Origin: JALYNX01 sp963746905
GTDB lineage: Bacteria > Actinomycetota > Acidimicrobiia > Spongiisociales > ZC4RG35
Assembly: GCA_963746905.1 (NCBI GenBank)
Contig: CAVVCY010000002.1
Location: 124,001-188,000 of the forward strand
Direction: 5' to 3'
DNA: 64,000 bases
In this document: positions 34,245 through 42,872 of the stretch, in pieces
Position numbering within the stretch: the stretch's first letter is position 1
How the letters are laid out: each line of letters begins with the position of its first letter
Made by a program: the position numbers and the translations under genes
The notes under the pieces: model-generated
Told to the model about the DNA's origin: nothing
Seen by the model: only the letters and a program-made list of their open reading frames with translations
Databases searched by the model: none

Positions 34245-36787
34245 GCTCAGTGCTCGAGGAGTTTTGGGGACGGCTGCCCTTCACGCCCGACGAATTCCAG
34301 GTGGAGGCGGGCGAGGCGATCGCGGATGGCCAGTCGGTGGTGGTGACCGCCCCAACCGGCTCAGGGAAGACTTTGGTGGCGGAGGCGGCGATCCACCTTG
34401 CTCTGACCGCCGGGCGTCGTGCCTTCTACACGACTCCTATCAAGGCCCTTTCCAACCAGAAGTTCTCCGACCTGGTGGGGATCTATGGGGCAGACCGAGT
34501 CGGGCTGCTGACAGGCGACAACGTCGTTAACGGTGACGCCCCGATCGTGGTGATGACGACCGAAGTGCTGCGGAACATGATCTACGCCGACAGCTCCAGG
34601 TTGAACATGGTGGGCATGGTGATCCTCGACGAGGTGCATTTCCTCCAAGATCGGGCTCGTGGCGCGGTCTGGGAGGAGGTGATCATCCATTGCCCGCAGG
34701 AGATCCAGATGATCTGCCTCTCGGCGACCGTTTCCAACAATCAGGAGTTCGCCGCCTGGGTTGGTGAGCGACGGGGCCCAACCCGCCTGGTCGCCACCGA
34801 CCACCGGCCGGTGCCACTGGAGTCGATGTACATGATCAAGGACAAGATGGGCTCGCAGACGCTCCACCTCTTGCCCACCTTTGTGACCCGGGAGGGCCGA
34901 ACCCGCTCCAACCCAAGGGTCGAGCACATGCTCGGCCTGGAGAGGGGTCGTCGAAGAAGATTCAAGACTCCGAACCGGATCGAGACCGTGGAGCGGCTGG
35001 CCCAGGAGTCGATGCTTCCCGCCATCTATTTCATATTCAGCAGGGCGGGTTGCGACGCGGCCACTTATCGCCTCCTCGACGCCGGGGTGCGGCTCACCGA
35101 CGTCACCGAGAGGGCCACGATCCGCGAGATCGCCGAACGCCGAACCGAGCATCTCGGCGATGACGATTTGGTCGTCCTCGGCTATGACCGCTGGCTGGCC
35201 GCACTCGACGCCGGCCTAGCCCCCCATCACGCGGGCATGGTTCCCGCCTTCAAAGAGACTGTGGAAGAGCTCTTCGAGGCCGGCCTCCTGAAAGTCGTGT
35301 TTGCCACCGAGACCCTGGCCCTGGGAATCAACATGCCGGCTCGCACGGTGGTGTTAGAAACGCTTTCGAAGTTCAACGGTGAGTCGCACGAGTTGATGCG
35401 ACCTGGCGACTACACCCAGCTCACGGGGCGGGCGGGGCGAAGGGGGATCGATGTCGAGGGTTTCGGGGTCCTCCTCCACTCGCCATTCGTCCGTTTCGAC
35501 CACGTCACCGAAGTGGCCTCGATCGGCTCCCACCCGCTTCGCTCCAGCTTCCGACCGACGTACAACATGACGGCCAACCTGGTGGCGAATTACGGCCAGA
35601 GTGAGGCGGAGGAACTGCTCGAAGCGTCGTTCGCCAGCTTTCAGAGAGAGGGCGACCGTCAGGCGGCGGACACGACCTTCGATGCCTTGGAGCACCAGCT
35701 CGCCCGTGAGGAGGCCCAGGCCCATTGCGAGCACGGGAGCGTCGAGGACTACCTGGCCCTGGTCGAATCCTCCCAACCCCCCCGGTACAACGATCGAATC
35801 GCCTCCTCGCTGCGGCCCGGTCAGGTGTTGGACGTCCCTGGTGGCTCACGCGACGGTCGGTATCTGGTCTTGCGCCGTTTGGCTCGCAAGGACGACGGGG
35901 TCCGCTACCTGGTGATGTCGACTTCGGGGCGGGTCTCGACCTTGGGATTTCGGGACATCACCGACGGCAGCCTTGTCGCCGGTGAGCTCGACCTCCCGGG
36001 TTCTTTTCGTGCCAGGGACAAGAGATTCGTCAACGACACCGTCCGCCAACTCCGAAAGATCCCCCCACCGTCGTCGAACTGGGCGCCCCGGGTGCATTCC
36101 ACCGTCGACCACCCGGTCGCCTCATGCCCCGACGCCTCCCGCCATCTGGCGGCGGCCAGACGCGTCCTGCGCACCAGGAGGCGCATCGAGGCACTACAAA
36201 CGGCGCAGCGCGGGTCCGGTCACGGGTTGGTTGAGGAATTCGCCGCCATTCGCGAGCTTCTCGGGGAGCTGGAGTATCTAGATGGGTGGTTGCTGACCCC
36301 GCGCGGCCAAAGACTGAGGGCGATCTACAACGAGTCTGATCTCCTGTTGGCAGAGGCAATCGAAAACGGCGTATTTCACGGATTGGACCCCTCCGAGCTC
36401 ACATCCATCGTCTCAGTCTTCGTCTATGAGCCACGAAGTGACACTGCGTCCGTGGCGGAGTTTCCAACGGCTCTCCTCTCCGAGCGTTGGGAGATGCTCG
36501 AAATTCTCTGGAAAGGTCTGGCGGAGAAAGAGCGACAGTTGCGGCTCTCGCCGACCCGCCGCCCCGACCCCGGTTTCGCGGTTCTGGCCCATACCTGGGC
36601 TTCGGGTACCGATTTCGATGACCTGCCGACCCGTGGGATGGCACCCGGAGACTTTGTGAGGGTGTCGAGGCAGTTAGTGGACCTGCTGCGTCAGTTGAGG
36701 GAGGCTGCACCTGGCATCAGGGAAGAGGCCATCCAGGCGCTGAAGTCAGTGGACCGGGGCGTGGTGGCGGCGCAGGGGGTTGGCTGA
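34241..36787 (+). CDS. helY: Ski2/Mtr4-like DExH RNA helicase (HelY)
   Basis: 848 residues from the ATG at 34241, which overlaps the tatC stop. Walker A APTGSGKT near residue 42, Walker B DEVH near 130, SATVSN (motif III) near 170, and motif VI region QLTGRAGRRGID near 395. The C-terminal 400 residues carry the Ski2-type ratchet and DSHCT-like domain. RNA unwinding partner of decay machinery in other organisms; in bacteria its role is poorly known. The neighbour order pafC-tatAC-helY is conserved in actinobacteria. Confidence 0.93.
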   Translation: MSSVLEEFWGRLPFTPDEFQVEAGEAIADGQSVVVTAPTGSGKTLVAEAAIHLALTAGRRAFYTTPIKALSNQKFSDLVGIYGADRVGLLTGDNVVNGDAPIVVMTTEVLRNMIYADSSRLNMVGMVILDEVHFLQDRARGAVWEEVIIHCPQEIQMICLSATVSNNQEFAAWVGERRGPTRLVATDHRPVPLESMYMIKDKMGSQTLHLLPTFVTREGRTRSNPRVEHMLGLERGRRRRFKTPNRIETVERLAQESMLPAIYFIFSRAGCDAATYRLLDAGVRLTDVTERATIREIAERRTEHLGDDDLVVLGYDRWLAALDAGLAPHHAGMVPAFKETVEELFEAGLLKVVFATETLALGINMPARTVVLETLSKFNGESHELMRPGDYTQLTGRAGRRGIDVEGFGVLLHSPFVRFDHVTEVASIGSHPLRSSFRPTYNMTANLVANYGQSEAEELLEASFASFQREGDRQAADTTFDALEHQLAREEAQAHCEHGSVEDYLALVESSQPPRYNDRIASSLRPGQVLDVPGGSRDGRYLVLRRLARKDDGVRYLVMSTSGRVSTLGFRDITDGSLVAGELDLPGSFRARDKRFVNDTVRQLRKIPPPSSNWAPRVHSTVDHPVASCPDASRHLAAARRVLRTRRRIEALQTAQRGSGHGLVEEFAAIRELLGELEYLDGWLLTPRGQRLRAIYNESDLLLAEAIENGVFHGLDPSELTSIVSVFVYEPRSDTASVAEFPTALLSERWEMLEILWKGLAEKERQLRLSPTRRPDPGFAVLAHTWASGTDFDDLPTRGMAPGDFVRVSRQLVDLLRQLREAAPGIREEAIQALKSVDRGVVAAQGVG

Positions 36788-37671
36788 TGACGAAGTGGCT
36801 GGTCGCCGTGAATGGGAGGGCGGGCCGGCTGACCACCGATCCAGCCCTGATCGCCGACGTGGTCAGAGGCGTCGGCCTCGACGCGGAAATCGTGGCCCCC
36901 AGCTCGGCAGGTGAGATGGCTGAGGTCCTGGTCGCCGGAGCCGGTCGTGGCATCGACCACTTTGCGGTTGCCGGTGGCGACGGAACAGTGAATTTGGCGA
37001 TCAACGCATTGCTTCCCCTCGACCTGGGCTTCTCGCCGGTGATCGGGGTGCTCCCGGTGGGGACCGGATGCGATCTGCTCCGGACCTTCGGCCTGCCCCA
37101 GGACCTCGCGGGGGCGGCCCAGCACCTGGCCACCGACACCGTGTATCCGGTGGATGTCGGCGTTCTGGAAGGGGCTTGGGGTCTTCGCTACTTCGTGAAT
37201 GTCGCCCAGGCCGGCGTTGGTGCGGCTGCCGCCCAGAGTGCGGTGAAGATCGCTCGCTGGTTGGGCCCGGTCCGCTATCCCATGGCCTTTGGGGGGCGCC
37301 TGCCTCGCTTTCCCAGGGCACGGATCACGCTCACTACGGAGAAGAAGGTCATCGAGTCCGAGGCTCTGGCGGTGATATTCGCCAACGCCCAGTTCTTCGC
37401 CGGAGGCTGGAATGTGGCGCCGAAGGCGACCCTGGTCGATGGTGTGCTCGACATCCAGATCTTCGATGTCAAGAAACGTCAGGCCGCCGTATTGGTGCCG
37501 AAGGTGATCAAGGGCACCCACCTGCGCGAGGCAGGAGTGCGTCGCCTATCTGTATCGGAATTCACCCTGGTGACCGAGCCTTCGTGGCCGGTCGAGGCCG
37601 ACGGTGACTTGATCGGGAATACGACGGTGAGAGGCCGGGTTATCCCGGCCGCGGTGCGTCTCAAGATCTGA
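36787..37671 (+). CDS. Diacylglycerol kinase-family lipid kinase
   Basis: 294 residues. Nucleotide-binding motif AVAGGDGTVNLAINAL near 60-75, then GVLPVGTGCDLLRTFGLP, and the C-terminal GDLIGNTTVRGRVIPAAVRL with the lipid-binding fold. The YegS/DgkB-like family phosphorylates diacylglycerol, sphingoid bases or similar lipids in the cytoplasmic face of the membrane. The start overlaps the helY stop by 1 nt (TGATG). The substrate is not known. Confidence 0.88.
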   Translation: MTKWLVAVNGRAGRLTTDPALIADVVRGVGLDAEIVAPSSAGEMAEVLVAGAGRGIDHFAVAGGDGTVNLAINALLPLDLGFSPVIGVLPVGTGCDLLRTFGLPQDLAGAAQHLATDTVYPVDVGVLEGAWGLRYFVNVAQAGVGAAAAQSAVKIARWLGPVRYPMAFGGRLPRFPRARITLTTEKKVIESEALAVIFANAQFFAGGWNVAPKATLVDGVLDIQIFDVKKRQAAVLVPKVIKGTHLREAGVRRLSVSEFTLVTEPSWPVEADGDLIGNTTVRGRVIPAAVRLKI

Positions 37672-37683
37672 GTGCCGCCGACT

Positions 37684-37689
37684 TATACT
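37684..37689 (+). promoter_or_regulatory. Possible -10 element before the DUF4193 gene
   Basis: TATACT about 35 nt before the ATG at 37722, with TCAAGA 17 nt upstream as a poor -35. There is no clear ribosome site before the ATG. Low-confidence call. Confidence 0.35.
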
Positions 37690-37721
37690 GCCCGCCCCCG
37701 AGGCACCCGAAAACATTCAAA

Positions 37722-38165
37722 ATGGCCAAAGAAGAACTAGACGAGCTCATCGAAGACCTTCCCGAGGAGGTCGACGCTCCTGAAGAGGAGCTAGACGACG
37801 CGCTCGTGGAGGAACTCGAAGAAGTCGAGTTGGTCCCCGAATTCGAAGAAGAGTTCGAGGCCGAGGAAGAGGTCGAGGACTTCGATCGAGAAGAAGGAGA
37901 GGAAGAGCACGACGAGGAAACCACCGAGGCGCTCGAAGAGCTGGAAAGCGAGGAGCTTCAGCTCATGGACGAAGAGGTGGGAGAAACTCTCCTCGTCGAC
38001 GAAGTCGAGGAACTGCGGGCCATTCGCCGGGAGGAGTTGACGATGAACGTCGACGCTCAGCTCCAACGCTCGGACGAATTCGTCTGTCAGTCATGTTTCA
38101 TGGTCAAGAGAACCAGCCAGCTCGCCAATCGCAAGAAGATGCTGTGCGCCGACTGTGCCTACTGA
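37722..38165 (+). CDS. DUF4193 family acidic protein with C-terminal zinc ribbon
   Basis: 147 residues. The first 100 are extremely acidic (runs of Glu and Asp such as PEEEVDAPEEELDD-like stretches). The C-terminal 35 residues hold two Cys pairs: FVCQSCFMVKRTSQLANRK and MLCADCAY, as in DUF4193, a family nearly restricted to actinobacteria and of unknown role. Low-complexity codon use (GAG, GAA) explains the repeated DNA here. The next gene starts inside its last codons. Confidence 0.88.
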   Translation: MAKEELDELIEDLPEEVDAPEEELDDALVEELEEVELVPEFEEEFEAEEEVEDFDREEGEEEHDEETTEALEELESEELQLMDEEVGETLLVDEVEELRAIRREELTMNVDAQLQRSDEFVCQSCFMVKRTSQLANRKKMLCADCAY

Positions 38166-38874
38166 TCGGGTAACGGTCGTAATCCCCACGTACAACGAGC
38201 GGGAGAACATCTCAGACATCGTTGCGGCGGTCACGGTCCAGGGTTATCGGGTCCTGATCGTCGATGACTCGTCTCCTGACGGCACAGGTGAGTTGGCCGA
38301 CCAGATCGCTGCCAACAACACACTGGTCGAAGTGCTTCACCGGGCCGAAAAGCAGGGTTTGGGGCCGGCATACGCCACTGGCTTCGATCACGCTCTCGAA
38401 GCGGGAGCAGAAGTGATCGTCGAGATGGATGCCGATTTCTCCCACGATCCGAAGGACCTTCCCCGTCTGATCTCGGCCACGGATCAGGGGGCTGACGTGG
38501 CGATCGGGTCCCGCTACGTGAAGGGTGGCGCCACCCCCGACTGGCCGCTGGGCAGGCAGCTGATTTCCAGAGGCGGAAACCTCTACGCCCGGCTGATGCT
38601 CGGGTTGCCGGTGCGCGACGCCACCGCCGGATATCGGGCGTTCAGGGCCGAAGCACTCCGGGCCCTTCCCTATCGGGAGACCGAGGCATCGGGCTACGGG
38701 TTCCAGGTCGAGATGGCTTTGAAGGCACATCAGCAAGGTCTCACCATCGTGGAAGTGCCGATCAGCTTCCGTGACCGGACCAGAGGGACCTCAAAGATGG
38801 GAACCGGGATCGTCCTCGAAGCGATGAAGCTGGTGACGATCTGGGGTCTGCAACGGTTACGGTTCTGGAAGTAA
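38155..38874 (+). CDS. Polyprenol monophosphomannose synthase-like glycosyltransferase (Dpm1/Ppm1 family)
   Basis: 239 residues. GT2 family with VVIPTYNERENISDIV, VDDSSPDGTG and MDADFSHDPKDLPRLI (metal-binding DxD), ending with ISFRDRTRGTSKMG and no C-terminal membrane domain. Such enzymes make polyprenol-phosphate mannose, donor for envelope glycans and protein mannosylation. GTG at 38155 overlaps the DUF4193 gene by 11 nt. The exact sugar cannot be read from the sequence. Confidence 0.88.
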   Translation: MPTDRVTVVIPTYNERENISDIVAAVTVQGYRVLIVDDSSPDGTGELADQIAANNTLVEVLHRAEKQGLGPAYATGFDHALEAGAEVIVEMDADFSHDPKDLPRLISATDQGADVAIGSRYVKGGATPDWPLGRQLISRGGNLYARLMLGLPVRDATAGYRAFRAEALRALPYRETEASGYGFQVEMALKAHQQGLTIVEVPISFRDRTRGTSKMGTGIVLEAMKLVTIWGLQRLRFWK

Positions 38875-39353
38875 TGAAAATCTCGGCTCGGCCGGCCGAA
38901 ACAGGCGACCTCCCGACCCTGGAGAGGCTCTATCGAGGGCTCGAAGCCGAGATGACCGAGCTCCACCCCATGTGGCCATTGGCCGATGGGTTGGCCGAAC
39001 CTGTGGCTGAGTCGCTCGACCAGGCGCTGCACGATGAAGACACACTGGTGGTCATCGGTGAGATCGAGGACTATCCCTTCGGCTTTCTGGTGGCCAGGGT
39101 CGAAGGCCTCCTGCCCCAAGCCTCGGGTGAGGAGATCGGTTCGATACGGCTGGTTTACGTCGAACCGGATGCACGAGAAGTCTCTGTTGGGGAGGCGATG
39201 AGGGACGACGCCCTCGAGTGGCTCCGGGGGCGGGGCATTTCGAAGTTCGACGCCCACGTTCTGCCCGGGCACCGCCTAGTGAAGAACTTCTTCGAGGCAG
39301 GCGGTTTCAGTGCCCGCTCCATCGTCATGCATCACGATGACAATCGTGAGTGA
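38874..39353 (+). CDS. GNAT-family N-acetyltransferase
   Basis: 159 residues. The fold order is recognisable: N-terminal RPAETGDLPTLERLYRGLEAEM, central strand GSIRLVYVEPDAREVSVGEAMRDDALEWLRGRG, where VSVGEAM is in the acetyl-CoA loop position, and a C-terminal FFEAGGFSARSIVMHH. The acceptor is unknown. The ATG shares a base with the previous TAA. It overlaps the NUDIX gene by 17 nt, suggesting a shared transcript. Confidence 0.8.
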   Translation: MKISARPAETGDLPTLERLYRGLEAEMTELHPMWPLADGLAEPVAESLDQALHDEDTLVVIGEIEDYPFGFLVARVEGLLPQASGEEIGSIRLVYVEPDAREVSVGEAMRDDALEWLRGRGISKFDAHVLPGHRLVKNFFEAGGFSARSIVMHHDDNRE

Positions 39354-39747
39354 GGCACCAGTCGTCGGAGTGGGTGTGGTCTTGATCGACGACAACCGAT
39401 TGCTGCTGATCCGACGCGGTCATGAGCCCAGCATGGGGCTGTGGGCGGTCCCCGGTGGCAAGGTGAACCCGGGGGAGCCGCTCCGCGATGCAGCGGCTCG
39501 CGAGGTCAAAGAGGAAACCGGACTCGACATCGAAACCGGTGAAGTGGTGTGGGTCGGCGAGCACATCTCCGAGCACGGGCACATCGTGATCATCGATTTC
39601 GAAGGCCAGGTCGTTGGCGGGGAGCTATCGGCCGCAGACGACGCAACCCAAGCTCGTTGGGTCGGGCTCGATCAGGTGGCCGACTATGACCTGACGCCGA
39701 CCATGTATGACCTGGTGCGACTCATTAGACGGTCGACCGCTCATTAG
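39337..39747 (+). CDS. NUDIX hydrolase
   Basis: 136 residues from the ATG at 39337. The NUDIX box is complete as GGKVNPGEPLRDAAAREVKEETGLDI (G-x5-E-x7-REVxEETGxD), near residues 40-65, with the catalytic Glu pair. N-terminal VVGVGVVLIDDNRLLLIRRG. Likely an ADP-ribose or nucleoside diphosphate derivative pyrophosphatase; specificity unknown. It begins within the GNAT gene and ends 9 nt before the M20 gene. Confidence 0.9.
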   Translation: MTIVSEAPVVGVGVVLIDDNRLLLIRRGHEPSMGLWAVPGGKVNPGEPLRDAAAREVKEETGLDIETGEVVWVGEHISEHGHIVIIDFEGQVVGGELSAADDATQARWVGLDQVADYDLTPTMYDLVRLIRRSTAH

Positions 39748-39756
39748 GTTGGCCTC

Positions 39757-41085
39757 GTGAGTCATGACGCGGTTGAGCTGCTCCAGAAACTGATCCGGAA
39801 TCAGTGTGTCAACGACGGCACGCCGGAAGGCGGTTTCGAGGTCCGCTCGGTCGAGACCCTCGCCGAGTACTTCGGAGTCCGCGGGGAAGTGTTCGAGCCT
39901 TCGCCAGGGCGGCAGTCCGTGGTGTATCGGGTGCCGGGCACCGATCCCGAGGCACCGTCACTGGCACTCGTCCCTCATCTCGATGTGGTAATCGTCGAGA
40001 AGGGCGGGTGGTCGGTCGATCCGTTTGCGGCCGAGATCGTCGACGGGTTCGTCTACGGCAGAGGTGCCGTCGACATGCTCAACGTGACCGCGGCGATGGC
40101 GGTCGCGGTCCGCCCCTACCTGACCGGTGAGAAGCGACCCCGTGGCGATCTGGTGTTCTGTGCGGTCGCCGATGAGGAGAACGGGGGCCGGCTGGGGGCA
40201 ATGCCTTTGGTGCACGACCATTGGGATCTGGTCGGAGCCGACTTTCTGCTCACCGAAGTCGCCTATCCCGCTCTGTCGGCCGGAGGTCACACCGCCGTGC
40301 CGGTGTCCGTGGCCGAGAAGGGGGCCTACTGGTCGATTCTGGAAACGTCAGGCTCACCGGGGCATGGGTCGCTTCCGTACGGAACCGACAACGCCCTGGA
40401 GAAGATGGTCACGGCCCTCGCCGGCGTGGTCGAGACTCCGGCCCCAGCCGAAATCACCGAAGGCTGGGTTGCCTTTGTCAGCAACCTTGGTCTCGACGAG
40501 GAATCGACTCGGCGTCTCACCGACATCGATCAGGTCGACGACGAGATCGACCGGATCGCGGTCACCGACCCGACCCTGGCGCGCTACATCCACGCTGCAA
40601 CCCACCTGACCATTTCCTCGAACATCCTCCGCGCCGGGACGAAGACGAACGTCGTGGCCGATCGGGCTCACGCCGAGGTCGACATCCGGGGGCTCCCGGG
40701 AATGGACCGGGACTTCGTCGACGCCCATTTGCGGAAGGCGATGGGCTCCGCTTCCGGGCACGTCGACATCCGCCCGATCATGGACGGCGACGCCACGGTC
40801 TCACCGATCGGGAACCCGTTGTGGGAGGCGATCGGCGATGCGGTCGAAGAGTTGGACGGGCATCGCAACCTGACACCCACGCTGATGACGGTGGCCACAG
40901 ATGCTCGCTTCTGGCGGGCAAAGGGCACGGTTTGTTACGGAGTCGGCCTGTTCGACGATCGGATGACCTTCTCCGAGATGCTGAACCTGTTCCACGGCCA
41001 CGACGAGCGGGTCTCGGTCGACTCGGTGATTCGCACCACCGATCTATATGTGAGGGTTCTCGACCGCTTCTTTGCGAGAGCATGA
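39757..41085 (+). CDS. M20-family metallopeptidase
   Basis: 442 residues from GTG 39757. VPHLDVVIVE and GRGAVDMLNVTAAM hold the first metal ligands, DEENGGRLG the catalytic Glu-Glu pair, and the inserted lid domain (about 190-330) separates the two halves. The family includes dipeptidases and acetylornithine deacetylase-like enzymes; the YGTDNALEKMVTALA motif does not settle the substrate. The end overlaps the HAD gene by 4 nt (ATGA). Confidence 0.9.
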   Translation: MSHDAVELLQKLIRNQCVNDGTPEGGFEVRSVETLAEYFGVRGEVFEPSPGRQSVVYRVPGTDPEAPSLALVPHLDVVIVEKGGWSVDPFAAEIVDGFVYGRGAVDMLNVTAAMAVAVRPYLTGEKRPRGDLVFCAVADEENGGRLGAMPLVHDHWDLVGADFLLTEVAYPALSAGGHTAVPVSVAEKGAYWSILETSGSPGHGSLPYGTDNALEKMVTALAGVVETPAPAEITEGWVAFVSNLGLDEESTRRLTDIDQVDDEIDRIAVTDPTLARYIHAATHLTISSNILRAGTKTNVVADRAHAEVDIRGLPGMDRDFVDAHLRKAMGSASGHVDIRPIMDGDATVSPIGNPLWEAIGDAVEELDGHRNLTPTLMTVATDARFWRAKGTVCYGVGLFDDRMTFSEMLNLFHGHDERVSVDSVIRTTDLYVRVLDRFFARA

Positions 41086-41831
41086 ACGTCATCTGCGACA
41101 TCGATGGCGTCATCTACCTCGAAGACAGGTTGGTGCCAGGATCGGATGTGGCCCTTCGACGACTTGAGGATGCAGGTGTGACCGTCCACTTCGCCACCAA
41201 CAACAGCACAAAGGCGCCTTCGACGGTCAGCGAGAAGATCACCCGGATCACCGGTGTGGCCGTCGATCCCGCCTCGATCGTGACTTCCTCGCAGGCAGCT
41301 GTCCACCTCCTCGGCGATGACCGGGGCCCGGTCATGGTCCTCGGTGGTGACGGGATCGTCTCCGCACTGTCCGACGCCGGGATCGAGATGACCGACGACC
41401 CAAAGGTGGCGAGCGCTCTCCTGGTTGGCCTCGATGTCGAGCTGACCTTCGAACGGTTGAGCCGTGCCGCGGATGCGGTCCGACGCGGGGCCCGTTTCAT
41501 CGCCACCAACATCGATCCGACACTCCCGGTGGCCGATGGCCTGGTTCCGGGTGCGGGCTCGATTGTGGCCGCGGTGCGGACTACCACCGGTGTCGAGCCC
41601 GAAGTGGCCGGTAAGCCCCAGGCTCCAATGCGGGCCCTGCTCCGGGCGAAAGGGATCGGAGAGGCCTGGGTGATCGGAGATCGGGTCGACACGGACATCG
41701 CCCTCGCCGCCGCGGAACCTGATTGGCGGTCCATCCTGGTCTTGACTGGAGTCTCTCGCGCCGAGGAGGGCGGTGACGCCGACTACGTGGTCGCCGACCT
41801 CGCCGCGGCGGTGGATCTGGTGCTTGGATAG
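41082..41831 (+). CDS. HAD-IIA family phosphatase (NagD/Gph-like)
   Basis: 249 residues from ATG 41082. Motif I is CDIDGVIYLEDRLVPG with the nucleophilic Asp, ATNNSTKAP carries the motif II Thr/Ser, and VIGDRVDTDIALA contains motif IV. The middle cap and MRALLRAKGI fit the HAD-IIA group acting on sugar or glycerol phosphates. In mycobacteria a HAD gene likewise precedes tlyA with a small gene between. Its TAG stop is the left end of repeat copy G. Confidence 0.9.
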   Translation: MNVICDIDGVIYLEDRLVPGSDVALRRLEDAGVTVHFATNNSTKAPSTVSEKITRITGVAVDPASIVTSSQAAVHLLGDDRGPVMVLGGDGIVSALSDAGIEMTDDPKVASALLVGLDVELTFERLSRAADAVRRGARFIATNIDPTLPVADGLVPGAGSIVAAVRTTTGVEPEVAGKPQAPMRALLRAKGIGEAWVIGDRVDTDIALAAAEPDWRSILVLTGVSRAEEGGDADYVVADLAAAVDLVLG

Positions 41832-41909
41832 CCCCCCTCGCCCGACCTGACGGTCGGACGGTCCCCCCGCTGCGCAGGGGGACAACCATTTGTCCTCCGG
41901 GGGGGACCG
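41829..41909 (+). repeat. Interspersed palindromic element, divergent copy G
   Basis: Begins TAGCCCCCCTCGCCCG, sharing this and the next bases (CGGTCGGACG) with copy A. CCGACC/GGTCGG form a stem with loop TGAC, followed by nested arms GTCCCCC/GGGGGAC and GGTCCCCCC/GGGGGGACC. It lacks the CAGGAGCGAAGCGACGTT core, so it is a diverged relative or an earlier form. The 136 bases between the HAD and small gene hold this and short filler. Confidence 0.7.
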
Positions 41910-41967
41910 GTGAAGCCTTGGCTCCGATGGGGGTTCGCCGCCGGGAGAAATAGGTGATAATCCAGCC

Positions 41968-42111
41968 ATGAATCTCAGTCAGGATCAGATCGACCAGATC
42001 GAGGCTCTCCTCGACCGTCTCACCGAGGTCGACCCCGCCGAGTTGCCCGAGCCGGCAGCCGAGTTGGCAAACCTCCTGGGTTCGATCCTCGAGGACGAGG
42101 AAAGCCCCTGA
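41968..42111 (+). CDS. 47-residue acidic helix protein upstream of tlyA
   Basis: Reads MNLSQDQIDQIEALLDRLTEV and continues PELPEPAAELANLLGSILEDEE-like residues to a TGA at 42109. It is amphipathic and acidic, with predicted helices. In M. tuberculosis, from memory, a small hypothetical gene (Rv1693) also lies between the HAD gene and tlyA, which supports a conserved small gene. The stop TGA overlaps the probable tlyA start. Start ATG at 41968; a ribosome site is not obvious. Confidence 0.55.
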   Translation: MNLSQDQIDQIEALLDRLTEVDPAELPEPAAELANLLGSILEDEESP

Positions 42112-42872
42112 CCGGCGACCGCCTCGACGTGGCGCTGGTTCGACGGGGATTTGTTGCGAGTCGCGCCCAGGCGAAGCGCCTCATCATCACCCAGCAGGTG
42201 GTCATCGTTGGCGGGCCGGCCGCTCGACCTTCATCGGTGGTGGCCTCGGAAACGGTGATCGAAGTGATCGGAATCGGGCGACAGTGGGTGTCCCGCGGTG
42301 CGGAAAAGCTATTGGCAGCCCTCCAGGCCTTTCCGATCGACATGACAGGAAAGCGGGTCCTGGATGTCGGCGCCTCGACGGGAGGGTTCACGGAAGTCGC
42401 TCTCGAAGCCGGGGCATCACAAGTCGTGGCATTGGATGTGGGACGGGGCCAACTTCATGACCGCCTTTCGAGAGATCCACGGGTGACCTCATACGAGAAG
42501 ACAAACGTCCGCCACGTCTCGACCGAAGAAATCGGTGGCCCGTTTCCAGTCGTGGTGGTGGATCTCTCTTTCATCTCGTTGCGCGTGGTCGCAGGCCAAC
42601 TGGCGATTCTGGCCGGACCAGGGGGAGACCTGGTCGTCCTGGTCAAGCCACAGTTCGAGGTCGGGCGGGCCGGCTTGGGCCACGGAGGGATCGTCCGGGA
42701 TCCGGTGATTCGGGCCCGGGCGGTGGTCGACACCATCGACAGCCTCGTTGCCGCCGGACTCGGGACGCGTGGCATCATCCGCTCGCCGATCGATGGCGGG
42801 GATGGGAACGTCGAGTACCTACTCTGGCTCCGCAAGGGGGAGAAGAGCCTGAAGGTGGAGGTGCCGGCTTGA
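42108..42872 (+). CDS. tlyA: TlyA family rRNA (cytidine-2'-O)-methyltransferase, probable CTG start
   Basis: About 254 residues. N-terminal S4 RNA-binding domain (RLDVALVRRGFVASRAQAKRLI), then an FtsJ-like SAM domain with VLDVGASTGGFTEVALEAGA, VVVDLSFISLRV and VKPQFEVGR. TlyA methylates 16S and 23S rRNA and gives capreomycin sensitivity in mycobacteria. The first ATG/GTG in frame is GTG 42129, which would cut off RLD; the S4 start needs the upstream CTG at 42108, which forms a CTGA overlap with the small gene like the other ATGA/GTGA overlaps here. The end overlaps nadK (TTGA). Confidence 0.88.
   Translation: MTGDRLDVALVRRGFVASRAQAKRLIITQQVVIVGGPAARPSSVVASETVIEVIGIGRQWVSRGAEKLLAALQAFPIDMTGKRVLDVGASTGGFTEVALEAGASQVVALDVGRGQLHDRLSRDPRVTSYEKTNVRHVSTEEIGGPFPVVVVDLSFISLRVVAGQLAILAGPGGDLVVLVKPQFEVGRAGLGHGGIVRDPVIRARAVVDTIDSLVAAGLGTRGIIRSPIDGGDGNVEYLLWLRKGEKSLKVEVPA

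Noticed and set aside
37722..38020. Low-complexity Glu-rich DNA as a tandem repeat
   Set aside because: It encodes the acidic N-terminus of a DUF4193 protein, with no regular repeat period.
40221..41081. Upstream extension of the HAD gene
   Set aside because: It overlaps the M20 gene in another frame and is Arg-rich shadow sequence; the conserved HAD start is at 41082.
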